From: Brevibacillus sp. DP1.3A
Lineage (GTDB): Bacteria > Bacillota > Bacilli > Brevibacillales > Brevibacillaceae
Length of the DNA stretch: 64,000 nt
Direction of reading: 5' to 3'
Assembly: GCF_013284245.2 (NCBI RefSeq)
Contig: NZ_CP085876.1
Coordinates: 582,501-646,500 of the forward strand
In this document: one piece after another, positions 38,761 to 47,922 of the stretch
Layout of the letters: each line of letters starts with the position of its first letter
How positions within the stretch are numbered: the first letter of the stretch is position 1
Translations under genes and position numbers: made by a program
Notes under the pieces: generated by a model
The model's input: only the letters and a program-made list of their open reading frames with translations
Databases searched by the model: none
Told to the model about the DNA's origin: nothing

Positions 38761-40285
38761 TATCCTTTTGTCATCACTGGTGTTCTCTCCGCTGCTGGCG
38801 ATTCTCGTCATGGCTTTTATCCCCAGTCGACATGCAGGTGTGATCAAGCAGGTCGGGATTTTTGGAACGTTGCCGGCACTTATCTTGGCAGGTTGGATGT
38901 TCGGCATGTTTGATTACGAGACAGCCAATCTTCAGTTCGTAGAAAAGCACAATTGGATTTCGATTCCGATTGGAATGGCTCAGGCAGGCACCGTCTTTGC
39001 TTTTGAGATCAACTATGAACTCGGTGTAGATGGTATTTCGATGCCATTGATTTTGCTGACGGCGATTATCGGTACCCTCGCAGCAATTGCTTCGTGGCAG
39101 ATCAAGAAGAGGCAGAAGGAGTATTTTATCCTGTTTCACCTGTTGTTGATCGGTATGTTGGGAGTCTTTGCTGCAGACAATCTGTTTCTGTTCTTCATTT
39201 TCTTCGAGCTGACACTCGTACCGATGTACTTCCTTGTCGGGATTTGGGGATATGGGGAGCGCGAACAAGCGGCGAACAAATTCCTTTTGTATAACGGAAT
39301 CGGTTCAGGGATTATGCTGCTGGCTTTCATCGTAATCTTTGTCATCATGCGGACGCTCAATATGGATGAAATCACGGCGATCCTGACGACACCAGGGCAT
39401 CCGATAACCGAAATCCTTACGCCGGAAATGCGTTTTGGCATCTTCCTAGCGCTATTTATCGCTTTTGCGATCAAGTTGCCAGTCTTTCCGTTCCACACGT
39501 GGATGCTACGCGTACACGTACAGGCTCCACCTTCTATCGTCATGATTCACTCCGGTATTTTGTTGAAGATGGGGGCGTACGGTCTTTTGCGGATGGGAAT
39601 CGGCTTCTTCCCAGAGCAGGCCTATGATTTCTCTATGTGGATGGCAGTTTTGGGGATTATCAACATTTTGTATGGAGCTGTACTGGCTTTCGTACAAAAG
39701 GATTTAAAAATGGTGCTGGCTTACTCTAGTATCAGCCATATGGGTATCGTCTTGCTTGGTTTCGCTTCGATGAACACGATTGGGTTTCAGGGAGCGATGT
39801 TCCAAGTGGTATCCCACGGCTTTATCTCAGCACTGCTCTTCTTCTTGATCGGTGTCATTTGGGATCGGACACAGACATCGATGCTCGACGATTTGGGCGG
39901 TTTAGCCAAGTCCATGCCGTTTCTTAGCGGCGTGTTGTTGGCAGGCGGGATGGCTTCACTCGGACTTCCGGGCATGTCCGGATTCATTAGTGAGTTCTTT
40001 GCCTTCCTGGGTCTGTTTGGTCGTTTGCCAGTAATGGCAGCAGTGGGAGCGATCGGGATTGTCCTCACCGCGGTGTATTTACTCAGAGCGATCTTGAAAA
40101 CGACTTTTGGCCCTACTCCAGGTAGATGTACAGGACTTGCTGATGCACAGCCGATGGAAGTCATACCGATGGTAGTCCTATTGGGATGTATTATTCTCAT
40201 CGGGGTTTATCCGGCAGTTCTGGGGAATCCGATGCAGCAGGCGCTGAAAACGATCGTACCTATCGTAACGGGAATAGGAGGGTAA
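38753..40285 (+). CDS. nuoM: NADH-quinone oxidoreductase subunit M
   Basis: Second antiporter-like proton-pumping subunit, 510 residues. The conserved Glu is in FFIFFELTLVPMYFLVGIWG, and KLPVFPFHTWMLRVHVQAP carries the pump Lys and His. The TTG at 38753 is chosen because AAGGGAGGTGG (38737-38747) lies just upstream; the GTG at 38744 is part of that site. Overlaps nuoL by eight bases. Confidence 0.96.
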   Translation: MGNILLSSLVFSPLLAILVMAFIPSRHAGVIKQVGIFGTLPALILAGWMFGMFDYETANLQFVEKHNWISIPIGMAQAGTVFAFEINYELGVDGISMPLILLTAIIGTLAAIASWQIKKRQKEYFILFHLLLIGMLGVFAADNLFLFFIFFELTLVPMYFLVGIWGYGEREQAANKFLLYNGIGSGIMLLAFIVIFVIMRTLNMDEITAILTTPGHPITEILTPEMRFGIFLALFIAFAIKLPVFPFHTWMLRVHVQAPPSIVMIHSGILLKMGAYGLLRMGIGFFPEQAYDFSMWMAVLGIINILYGAVLAFVQKDLKMVLAYSSISHMGIVLLGFASMNTIGFQGAMFQVVSHGFISALLFFLIGVIWDRTQTSMLDDLGGLAKSMPFLSGVLLAGGMASLGLPGMSGFISEFFAFLGLFGRLPVMAAVGAIGIVLTAVYLLRAILKTTFGPTPGRCTGLADAQPMEVIPMVVLLGCIILIGVYPAVLGNPMQQALKTIVPIVTGIGG

Positions 40286-40288
40286 TCC

Positions 40289-41821
40289 ATGGAAGTTAAA
40301 GATATTTTCTCATATGACTGGAGCTACCTTCTGCCCGAGTTTATCATTCTTGGCTTTGCTACCTTTTTATCACTGTTGGATCTTTTTGCGGGTAAACGCC
40401 TTGGCAAGCAGGTCATCGGTTGGCTATCCTTCCTGGCAACGGTCATAGCGGCGATCTTTGTGATCATCAATATGAATGCTCTCGATAAGCCATATAGCTA
40501 CATGATCGACATGATCCGAATCGATGATTACGGCAATGCGTTCAAGTTGATTTTCCTGGCAGGGACAGCTTTTGCCATTCTCATCTCGCTGTCCTATCTG
40601 AAATCAGGGGAAATCCAGCACAGAGGCGAGTATTACTATTTGCTGCTGACCGGGCTTCTCGGGGCTATGGTCATGGCTTCGTCTGCTGACTTGATTACCT
40701 TGTTTGTGGGACTGGAGCTATTGTCTCTCTCGTCCTATGTACTGGTCGGATTGCGAAAAAAATCGCAGCTTTCCAACGAGTCGGCGTTCAAATACGTCGT
40801 TTCGGGAAGTATTGCCACTGCTGTGCTCCTGTTTGGGATGTCGTACGTGTACGGACTCACGGGAACCACACATATTTATGAAATCTCATTCCGATTGGCA
40901 GAAGCGGGAATGGCGGGCTATCAGTTCCTCGTCTATACGGCGTTTGCGTTTCTCGCAGTAGGTCTTGCATTCAAAATATCTGCAGCGCCTAACCATATGT
41001 GGGCGCCAGATGTGTATCAGGGTGCTCCTACCCCAGTCACTGCTTTCCTGGCAGTTGTGTCAAAAGCAGCAGGGTTCGCGCTGATCTTTCGAGTGATGAT
41101 GATCTCGTTTTTCAACGTTTCCGATGGAACGGGATCAGGACGGTTCTTTTTCGAAGAGGGAAGCCTCTATCTGGGGTTGATGGCTGCGGCCTCGATGATT
41201 ATCGGGAATACGATGGCGCTCAGGCAGACAAACGTCAAACGTATGATGGCTTACTCAGGTATTGCGCAAGCGGGCTATTTGCTCGTGCCGTTTGTACCGC
41301 CGACCTCTCTCTTTTTCAGCGAAGTGATCTTTTATCTGTTCGGTTACTTGATCGTCAGCTTTGGTGCTTTCGCTGTGATTATGGTTGTATCTCGTGAGCA
41401 AGAGACAGAGGATTTGAAAGGATTCGCCGGATTGTATCATCGCTCACCAGTGATGGCGATTGCGATGAGCATCTTCCTCTTGTCCTTGGCAGGTATCCCG
41501 ATTACGGTTGGTTTCTTCGGGAAGTTCTATCTGTTCATGGGTACATTAGTGGTAGAAAACTACTGGCTGGCGGCGATTATGATCATCACCAGCGTCATTT
41601 CCTACTACTACTACTTTGGGATTATTCGTCAGATGTACATGCGTCCTGGGACAACTGAAGCACCGATGGTTGTGCCAAAAGGCATTTGGATGTTTATTCT
41701 CATCATGGCAATCGCTACTGTCTTCTTCGGTGCTTTCCCGGGTCTGGTCACCGACTATATCCAGATTCATTTCAATCCGTCCTTTGATTTTGGGAACATG
41801 CTCTCTCCCAGCTCTCAGTGA
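40289..41821 (+). CDS. nuoN: NADH-quinone oxidoreductase subunit N
   Basis: Third antiporter-like subunit, 510 residues, about 14 helices. Signatures include LFVGLELLSLSSYVLVGL, FKISAAPNHMWAPDVYQGAP and MAYSGIAQAGYLL. ATAGGAGGGTAATCC precedes the ATG. Last gene of the operon: no nuoE, nuoF or nuoG follows, so the enzyme lacks the NADH-oxidising module and its electron donor is not evident from the sequence. Confidence 0.97.
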   Translation: MEVKDIFSYDWSYLLPEFIILGFATFLSLLDLFAGKRLGKQVIGWLSFLATVIAAIFVIINMNALDKPYSYMIDMIRIDDYGNAFKLIFLAGTAFAILISLSYLKSGEIQHRGEYYYLLLTGLLGAMVMASSADLITLFVGLELLSLSSYVLVGLRKKSQLSNESAFKYVVSGSIATAVLLFGMSYVYGLTGTTHIYEISFRLAEAGMAGYQFLVYTAFAFLAVGLAFKISAAPNHMWAPDVYQGAPTPVTAFLAVVSKAAGFALIFRVMMISFFNVSDGTGSGRFFFEEGSLYLGLMAAASMIIGNTMALRQTNVKRMMAYSGIAQAGYLLVPFVPPTSLFFSEVIFYLFGYLIVSFGAFAVIMVVSREQETEDLKGFAGLYHRSPVMAIAMSIFLLSLAGIPITVGFFGKFYLFMGTLVVENYWLAAIMIITSVISYYYYFGIIRQMYMRPGTTEAPMVVPKGIWMFILIMAIATVFFGAFPGLVTDYIQIHFNPSFDFGNMLSPSSQ

Positions 41822-41854
41822 TACTCGTAACTGAATAGCACTTCAGGTACAATA

Positions 41855-41888
41855 GAAGGGATGGCTCGTGATCGGGCCGTCCCTTTTT
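41855..41888 (+). terminator. Terminator of the nuo operon
   Basis: AAGGGATGGCTC pairs with GGGCCGTCCCTT through an imperfect stem with G-U pairs, followed by five T. A TACAAT hexamer in front of it (41848-41853) might instead be a promoter for ywzB. Confidence 0.65.
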
Positions 41889-41925
41889 CTATGATTCTTG
41901 GAAGGGTAATGAGGAGGTAGCGAAC

Positions 41926-42156
41926 ATGCCACAAGAAGTATATGGCTTGTTGAGTATCATTTTATCGATTGCGTTTATTGGGCTCGCTTGGTGGGCGTTG
42001 CAATCCTTTCGCTTTGATAAGATTTTGAAAAAACCAAATGGTGCTCAGGCGAAGCTGTTGCAAATTTTTCTTTCCATTGTGATTGGATATGAAGTGTCCC
42101 GCTTTTTCCTTGATTACTTGGGCTGGTCCCTGACATTCGGGAATTTGTTCAACTAA
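41926..42156 (+). CDS. ywzB: DUF1146 family membrane protein YwzB
   Basis: Small conserved Firmicutes protein of unknown function, 76 residues with two hydrophobic helices separated by the basic turn RFDKILKKPNGAQAK. Family members usually sit next to the atp or murA region, as in B. subtilis where ywzB precedes ywmB. AATGAGGAGGTAGCG precedes the ATG. Confidence 0.9.
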   Translation: MPQEVYGLLSIILSIAFIGLAWWALQSFRFDKILKKPNGAQAKLLQIFLSIVIGYEVSRFFLDYLGWSLTFGNLFN

Positions 42157-42253
42157 ATACCCAAAGACGACGATTCGCTGGTATATCCACCCAGCTACAT
42201 GTACAAAATGAGAAGTACAAAGAGATACATGTAAGCATAGGGAGAGGATATCA

Positions 42254-42997
42254 ATGGGGAAATGGTCTGGTTGGTGCGTGCTGGCTCTATTGCTCGTGAT
42301 GGGGGCCGTGTATTGGATGCCTGCACAAGCAAAGGAAGAAAAGCCGGTTGTGACAGAAATGATGAAAGTACTAGAAGAAACGGGCGCAACGGGTGTATCG
42401 GTTCAGGTACGTATGCGTACGGCAATGGGAGAAGGCCTGCGTCCTGAACAAGTAAAAGAGTTGGCGACAAAATGGGCACAACAACTTGAGATTCCGTTTT
42501 CCCCAAGCGAACAATCGCGCAAACACAACATACTCGCATATAGGACTACATACACACAAAACGGCGTGGAACTGAGCTACGAGGTGACAGGAGTTCCTAA
42601 AAACGGAGCATTTTCTGTATATCTAGTACTTCAGTTATCTGGAAACCGTGATAACCTACTATATATTGGACAAGTACAGGAAACCTTCACGAATGCCCTG
42701 CAAAGCGCCGACTTTATTCCGCAAATTAGCACTTGTATTCGCGGATTGTACAATGTTAAGATGGGTGTTGACCAACAGGAGGGTAAAATATTGTCGATTT
42801 TTGGTACTCTCCAGGCGACAGAATTAGAACGTTTGCAAGATGATACGGTTGTCAGCATTTCAGGGTATACCCCTATGTGGGAACCATTCATCGCGTTAAA
42901 CGGTCAAAAGATGAATCTACAGGTGGCTACGCATCGTGACAGCCATTCTGGAACATGGATTACGGTAGGTACACCAATCATCACTGTGGAATATTAG
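42254..42997 (+). CDS. ywmB: YwmB-family secreted protein
   Basis: Exported protein of 247 residues with a signal peptide ending YWMPAQA. The structure of B. subtilis YwmB is similar to a TATA-box-binding-protein fold, but its function is unknown. Family features here are the two related halves (residues about 40-130 and 135-235) and the LSGNRDNLLYIGQV segment. It comes directly before murA, as in Bacilli. GGGAGAGGATATC precedes the ATG. Two TACATGTA palindromes lie upstream, at 42196 and 42226. Confidence 0.9.
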   Translation: MGKWSGWCVLALLLVMGAVYWMPAQAKEEKPVVTEMMKVLEETGATGVSVQVRMRTAMGEGLRPEQVKELATKWAQQLEIPFSPSEQSRKHNILAYRTTYTQNGVELSYEVTGVPKNGAFSVYLVLQLSGNRDNLLYIGQVQETFTNALQSADFIPQISTCIRGLYNVKMGVDQQEGKILSIFGTLQATELERLQDDTVVSISGYTPMWEPFIALNGQKMNLQVATHRDSHSGTWITVGTPIITVEY

Positions 42998-43015
42998 CAC
43001 GCGGAGGGGTACACA

Positions 43016-44341
43016 TTGGATAAAATTATTGTCCGTGGTGGTAAGGCATTGGCTGGAAATGTAAAAGTATCTGGCGCCAAAAATGCCGTACTCCCTATTA
43101 TTGCAGCATCTATCTTGGCAGAAGAAGGGACTTGCGTCATCTCAGATGTACCAGGCCTCGACGATGTCCGGACGATATGCGACCTCTTGAAATCGATGGG
43201 AATCTCCCTTACATATGATCATGAAGTGCTGACGATCGATGCTTCCAAGCTTACGAGTGTAGAAGCGTCCTATGAACTGGTCCGCAAAATGCGCGCATCT
43301 TTCCTCGTGATGGGGCCGCTTTTAGCCAGAAAAGGACAAGCTCGTGTCGCTCTTCCGGGTGGATGTGCCATTGGTACACGCCCGATCGACCAGCACCTAA
43401 AAGGGTTTGAGGCTATGGGAGCCAAAATCGAAATCGGACAAGGGTTTATTGAAGCGACGGTAGAAGGACGATTGAAGGGTGCGAAAATCTACCTGGATAT
43501 TGCTAGCGTCGGTGCAACAGAAAATATTATGATGGCCGCTGCTTTGGCAGAGGGAACCACATTGATCGAAAATGCAGCAGAAGAGCCGGAGATCGTTGAT
43601 TTGGCGAACTTCCTGAATCGGATGGGAGCAAAAATCCGCGGAGCGGGTACAGGATCTATCCGCATCGAAGGTGTGGAAAAGATGAAGGGCTGCACACATT
43701 GTGTCATTCCTGACCGCATTGAAGCAGGAACTTTCATGGTTGCTGCAGCGATTACTGGCGGGGATGTCTTTGTGGAAGGTGCGATTTGTGATCATCTCAA
43801 ATCCGTGACTGCCAAGCTTCGTGAAATGGGCGTGGACATTGAGGAGCAAGAAAACGGTATTCGTGTACGCCGTACAGGCCCAATGAAAGCAGTTGACCTC
43901 AAAACGCTGCCATACCCTGGATTCCCGACGGATATGCAGTCGCAAATGATGGCGCTTTTGCTTGTTTCAGAAGGAACGAGCATTGTGACCGAAACGGTAT
44001 TTGAGAACCGCTTCATGCACGTGGAAGAGTTCCGCCGCATGAATGCGAACATCAAGATCGAAGGCCGCAGTGCCATCGTCGAAGGCGGTTCCAAGCTGAC
44101 AGGCAGCAAGGTAGCAGCAACTGACTTGCGTGCAGGTGCAGCACTTGTACTGGCTGGGCTTGTATCTGAGGGAGAGACTGAGGTTTCTGCCCTGCACCAT
44201 ATTGACCGTGGCTACGTGAACTTTACGGAAAAGCTGCTGGCTTTGGGAGCAGATGTAGAACGCGTGGTTCCAGAAGAAAAGGCTCGTGAAAAATCAGTTT
44301 CCGAAACCATCAAAGTAAGCTTCTCTCCTAATTTTGCTTGA
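43016..44341 (+). CDS. murA: UDP-N-acetylglucosamine 1-carboxyvinyltransferase MurA
   Basis: Transfers enolpyruvate from PEP to UDP-GlcNAc, the first committed step of peptidoglycan synthesis and the fosfomycin target. The 441-residue product starts [20 protein letters not shown] and carries the active-site Cys in [19 protein letters not shown] near residue 117. The start is TTG, with GGAGGGG 9 bases upstream and no better ATG nearby. The tail after about residue 417 is a short charged extension. Position before spoIID fits MurA1 (MurAA) of Bacillus. Confidence 0.97.
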   Translation: MDKIIVRGGKALAGNVKVSGAKNAVLPIIAASILAEEGTCVISDVPGLDDVRTICDLLKSMGISLTYDHEVLTIDASKLTSVEASYELVRKMRASFLVMGPLLARKGQARVALPGGCAIGTRPIDQHLKGFEAMGAKIEIGQGFIEATVEGRLKGAKIYLDIASVGATENIMMAAALAEGTTLIENAAEEPEIVDLANFLNRMGAKIRGAGTGSIRIEGVEKMKGCTHCVIPDRIEAGTFMVAAAITGGDVFVEGAICDHLKSVTAKLREMGVDIEEQENGIRVRRTGPMKAVDLKTLPYPGFPTDMQSQMMALLLVSEGTSIVTETVFENRFMHVEEFRRMNANIKIEGRSAIVEGGSKLTGSKVAATDLRAGAALVLAGLVSEGETEVSALHHIDRGYVNFTEKLLALGADVERVVPEEKAREKSVSETIKVSFSPNFA

Positions 44342-44370
44342 TAAATACGTCAACCATATGGCAAAACGAA

Positions 44371-44402
44371 AGATTCTCTGCGTATGCAGGGGGTCTTTTT
44401 TT
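44371..44402 (+). terminator. Terminator of murA
   Basis: AGATTCTCTGC (44371-44381) pairs with GCAGGGGGTCT (44386-44396), with three G-U pairs and a GTAT loop, followed by seven T. Confidence 0.8.
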
Positions 44403-44513
44403 CGTTCTCTCGACTCTCTCACTCTCTCGTTCTACCGCTCTGTTGCAGAACATAGACTTTAGTAGGTTATTCAGACTTTTTGTGTCTAGTACGTAACGGG
44501 GAGGATCTCTTGC

Positions 44514-45530
44514 ATGAAACGCTATCTACTCATGTGGTTTATCGCTTTGCCGATCTTGCTCGTCCTGATGCCTGCTGCTCTGGTCTTTTGGTTTTCACCA
44601 GAAATGGGCCCTGTCAGCCAGCCAACTGTGGCCGTCTCGGAGCCTGCCATACCGGCAATGAAGGAATCGGCTTCCTCTCTGCCAGTAAAGGTGTACCGTA
44701 CAGAAAAAAAGGCCGTGGAAACATTGCCGCTAGAAGCGTATATTACCGGAGTCGTAGCGGCGGAAATGCCAGCTGAGTTCGAGCTGGAGGCATTAAAAGC
44801 ACAGGCGTTGGCGGCCAGGACCTATATCGTGCGTCGAGTAAAAGAGGGCAAGTTTGATGATGTGCCATCAGGCGGTCAGGTTTTGGATACGGTACAGCAT
44901 CAAGTCTATATGGATGAAAAGCAGCGGCGTGAACGTTGGGGAGACCAATACGAATGGAAAAACAAACGCATCCAGCAAGCAGTTATGGCAACAGCAGGGG
45001 TTATCCTGACCTACCAGAACGAGCCCATTGACGCGACGTTTTTTTCTACCAGTAATGGTTTTACTGAGAACTCGGATGAATATTGGGAAAAGTCAATTCC
45101 TTATTTGAAGAGCGTTGCGAGTCCTTGGGATATTCAATCTCCTCGCTATGAGGAAACGGTCGTCATGTCCACGGTGGAGCTAGAAAAGAATTTGGGCGTC
45201 AAGCTCACGCAGGAGGCTTCTACCAATGGTTCCTGGTATCGGATCGAATCGCGTACAACCGGAAATCGAGTAGGAGCCATCAGCATTGGCGGCAAGGAAT
45301 TTACAGGACGAGAGTTTCGTGAAAAGCTCAATTTGAATTCTTCTTCCTTTACGTTGGACTTGCGCGGCAATCAGGTTTTCATTACGACCAAAGGGTACGG
45401 TCATGGTGTCGGCATGAGCCAGTGGGGAGCAAATGGAATGGCCAAAAACGGCAAAAGCGCAGAGCAAATCGTCAAGCACTTCTATCAAGGAATTAGTCTG
45501 CAAGAGTATACAAGAGTGATCCCAGCGTAA
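44514..45530 (+). CDS. spoIID: Stage II sporulation protein D
   Basis: Mother-cell lytic transglycosylase that, with SpoIIP and SpoIIM, drives engulfment of the forespore by cutting peptidoglycan glycan strands. The 338-residue product has an N-terminal membrane anchor (residues about 6-28) and the SpoIID/LytB domain: PLEAYITGVVAAEMPAEFELEALKAQ with the catalytic Glu, and the C-terminal GYGHGVGMSQWGANGMA. GGGGAGG precedes the ATG. A sigma-E promoter is expected but I could not place one with confidence. Confidence 0.97.
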   Translation: MKRYLLMWFIALPILLVLMPAALVFWFSPEMGPVSQPTVAVSEPAIPAMKESASSLPVKVYRTEKKAVETLPLEAYITGVVAAEMPAEFELEALKAQALAARTYIVRRVKEGKFDDVPSGGQVLDTVQHQVYMDEKQRRERWGDQYEWKNKRIQQAVMATAGVILTYQNEPIDATFFSTSNGFTENSDEYWEKSIPYLKSVASPWDIQSPRYEETVVMSTVELEKNLGVKLTQEASTNGSWYRIESRTTGNRVGAISIGGKEFTGREFREKLNLNSSSFTLDLRGNQVFITTKGYGHGVGMSQWGANGMAKNGKSAEQIVKHFYQGISLQEYTRVIPA

Positions 45531-45617
45531 AAGAAAAGCAAATTTTTACTTTTCCCTACTCTCTCAGGTTTATACGCCAAAATTCTGGCGATACTGAGGG
45601 ATGAGGTGATGAATAAA

Positions 45618-46352
45618 ATGGAAGATCAAAAAAATCAAAATCAACCGATTCCATTCAAGAAGGCAAGTTCTTGGAAAAAAGTTTTGGGCAAGAAATGGGC
45701 GTTTCCTGCAATCTACATCGGCACCGCAGCAATCATTCTCGCTTTTGTGATGTGGTATCAGGGCAATGTCATGGACACGGTATCCAAAATGACGAATGGC
45801 GGAGATGGCGTGGCAGTGACAACTCCTGCAGCTCCTGAGACGACTACACCGCAAAACGAAGAAGCGGTACCTGCTACAAGTGGCGTACAACCACTCGCTT
45901 GGCCAGTAGGAAAAGGCGTGCAGTACAATGTGGGCATGAATTACTACGATGAGAAAGCTTCCAAGGAGAATCAGCAAAAAGCATTGGTGAGCTTCGACAA
46001 CACCTTCTACCCGCACACAGGTATTGACCTCGTATCCACCGATGGAAAGAGCTTTGATGTCATCGCAGCTCTTGCGGGTAAAGTAGTAAAAGTGGTGAAC
46101 GATCCACTTGTCGGCAACGAGATTGAGATTGAGCACGCAGACAAAATGATTACGGTATATCAAAGTCTGGAAAGCGTAACAGTCAAACCAGGCGATGAAG
46201 TGACACAAGGTCAAGTAATCGGGTCTGCTGGGCGCAACACCTTTGAAAAAGACGCTGGCGCACATCTTCACTTTGAAGTTCGCATCGATAACAAGCCTGT
46301 CAATCCAGAGCAATACTTGATTCAGGCTGATACGGAAGTAAAAAATCAATAA
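45618..46352 (+). CDS. spoIIQ: SpoIIQ, forespore M23/LytM-domain protein
   Basis: Forespore membrane protein that pairs with SpoIIIAH across the intermembrane space to form the zipper and feeding channel. The 244-residue product has one transmembrane helix (residues about 28-50), an acidic Pro/Thr-rich linker and a LytM/M23 domain from about residue 100. Both metal-binding motifs look complete: HTGIDL (HxxxD) and HLHFEV (HxH). The B. subtilis protein is said to lack one of these residues and to be inactive, so this copy may be an active endopeptidase. Start at 45618 is chosen by the GAGGTGA seven bases upstream. Order spoIID-spoIIQ-spoIIID matches Bacillus. Confidence 0.92.
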   Translation: MEDQKNQNQPIPFKKASSWKKVLGKKWAFPAIYIGTAAIILAFVMWYQGNVMDTVSKMTNGGDGVAVTTPAAPETTTPQNEEAVPATSGVQPLAWPVGKGVQYNVGMNYYDEKASKENQQKALVSFDNTFYPHTGIDLVSTDGKSFDVIAALAGKVVKVVNDPLVGNEIEIEHADKMITVYQSLESVTVKPGDEVTQGQVIGSAGRNTFEKDAGAHLHFEVRIDNKPVNPEQYLIQADTEVKNQ

Positions 46353-46367
46353 CCAATGAATTTAGAA

Positions 46368-46405
46368 AAACACCTGCAAAATACAACAATTGCGGGTGTT
46401 TTTTT
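46368..46405 (+). terminator. Terminator of spoIIQ
   Basis: AAACACCTGCAA (46368-46379) pairs with TTGCGGGTGTTT (46390-46401), one G-U pair, followed by T-run. Confidence 0.88.
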
Positions 46406-46532
46406 GCGTGTGGTACAAACTGTTGAAAAAAGATGCGGCCGTGCTGGCTTGTCAGGCTTGGAAACGTAGAATATGTGTCCCTACGCACCCATATATTGTA
46501 TCAGACAATGTAGATACAAGGAGGCGAGTAAT

Positions 46533-46817
46533 GTGCACGACTACATCAAAGAGCGGACCATCAAAATCGGCCGATATATTGTAGAGACAAGAAATACGGT
46601 TCGGATGATCGCTAAAGAGTTCGGTGTTTCGAAAAGTACTGTGCACAAGGACTTGACAGAGCGGCTGCCTGAGATAAATCCAGAGTTGGCGAACCAGGTT
46701 AAGGAAATTTTGGAATATCACAAAGCCATCAGACATCTTCGGGGAGGCGAAGCGACCAAAATCAAGTACAAACGTCGTAGTAAAAAAGTACGAGTAGAAC
46801 AGGAGGAGAGTGTGTAA
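46533..46817 (+). CDS. spoIIID: Sporulation transcription factor SpoIIID
   Basis: Mother-cell DNA-binding protein that modifies the sigma-E programme, 94 residues. It begins MHDYIKERTIKIG and carries the helix-turn-helix IAKEFGVSKSTVHKDLTERL, nearly identical to B. subtilis SpoIIID. The start is the GTG at 46533, 8 bases after AAGGAGGCG; an ATG two bases earlier is out of frame. mbl follows, as in Bacillus. Confidence 0.97.
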   Translation: MHDYIKERTIKIGRYIVETRNTVRMIAKEFGVSKSTVHKDLTERLPEINPELANQVKEILEYHKAIRHLRGGEATKIKYKRRSKKVRVEQEESV

Positions 46818-46898
46818 GAAAGAATTTCCTTGTCCTCTCACGTAGAAGAGCCTATGATATTAGGTAGAAATGTAACTGGTAATCAGGGAGGACCTTTC

Positions 46899-47915
46899 AT
46901 GTTTGGCAAAGATATCGGAATCGACTTGGGCACGGCCAATGTCTTGGTTTTTGTAAAAGGCAAGGGAATTGTCCTAGACGAACCATCTGTCGTGGCAATA
47001 GATAGTAAAACCAGAAAAGTTTTGGCCGTGGGAAATGAAGCCTATCGCATGGTAGGCCGCACCCCAGGAAATATCGTAGCGATCCGACCTTTGCGAGAAG
47101 GGGTTATCGCGGATTTTGAAATCACTGAGGCCATGCTAAAGCACTTCTTGAACAAAATTGGTGGAAAGAGCATGTTTGCCCGTCCGCGCATTTTGATTTG
47201 CTGCCCGACCAACATCACGTCTGTTGAGCAAAAAGCAATTCGTGAAGCAGCTGAGCGCAGCGGTGGAGCAAGAGAAGTATTTATCGAAGAAGAACCGAAA
47301 GTTGCCGCAGTTGGGGCAGGTATGGACATTTTTCAGCCGTCCGGTAATATGGTAGTGGATATCGGTGGGGGAACGACCGATGTAGCGGTATTGTCGATGG
47401 GCGATATTGTCACGTCTTCCTCCATTAAAATAGCAGGCGATACATTCGATGTGGCTATTATGCGTTACATAAAAAATAAATACAAATTGCTGATTGGAGA
47501 GCGTACGGCTGAAGATATCAAGGTTCAGATTGGAACCGTATCCGGCGGACGCCAGGACGAAATGGACATTCGTGGTCGAGACATGGTAAGCGGCTTGCCG
47601 CAAACGATTACCATTCGCTCCACTGAAGTCCAGGAAGCCCTGGCTGAGTCGGTGAGTGCGATTGTACAAGCCTCAAAATCTGTTTTAGAACGAACACCTC
47701 CGGAGCTTTCTGCCGATATAATTGATAAGGGTGTTTTCCTGACCGGTGGCGGCGCATTATTGCACGGTATTGACGAGATTCTGGCAGAGGAGCTGAAGGT
47801 TCCTGTGCTGGTAGCGGAAGAGCCAATGATGTGCGTTGCAAAAGGAACAGGAATGATGCTGGACTATTTGGACAAGATGCCGGCTCACTCGAATAAGCGA
47901 TTATTCAGGGGGTAA
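46899..47915 (+). CDS. mbl: Cell-shape protein Mbl (MreB-like actin)
   Basis: Bacterial actin that guides lateral wall synthesis, 338 residues. The nucleotide-binding motifs are present: phosphate 1 DIGIDLGTANVLVFVKGKG, phosphate 2 VVDIGGGTTDVAVLS, and adenosine TGGGALLHGID. The ATG at 46899 has GGGAGGACC upstream and gives the family N-terminus MFGKDIGIDLG; the longer frame from 46830 lacks a ribosome site. Neighbour spoIIID upstream and flhO downstream favour Mbl over MreB itself. Confidence 0.96.
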   Translation: MFGKDIGIDLGTANVLVFVKGKGIVLDEPSVVAIDSKTRKVLAVGNEAYRMVGRTPGNIVAIRPLREGVIADFEITEAMLKHFLNKIGGKSMFARPRILICCPTNITSVEQKAIREAAERSGGAREVFIEEEPKVAAVGAGMDIFQPSGNMVVDIGGGTTDVAVLSMGDIVTSSSIKIAGDTFDVAIMRYIKNKYKLLIGERTAEDIKVQIGTVSGGRQDEMDIRGRDMVSGLPQTITIRSTEVQEALAESVSAIVQASKSVLERTPPELSADIIDKGVFLTGGGALLHGIDEILAEELKVPVLVAEEPMMCVAKGTGMMLDYLDKMPAHSNKRLFRG

Positions 47916-47922
47916 GATTTAA

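Noticed and set aside
44460-44513. Sigma-E promoter of spoIID
   Set aside because: Expected from biology, but no convincing match to the sigma-E -35 and -10 boxes was found by eye.
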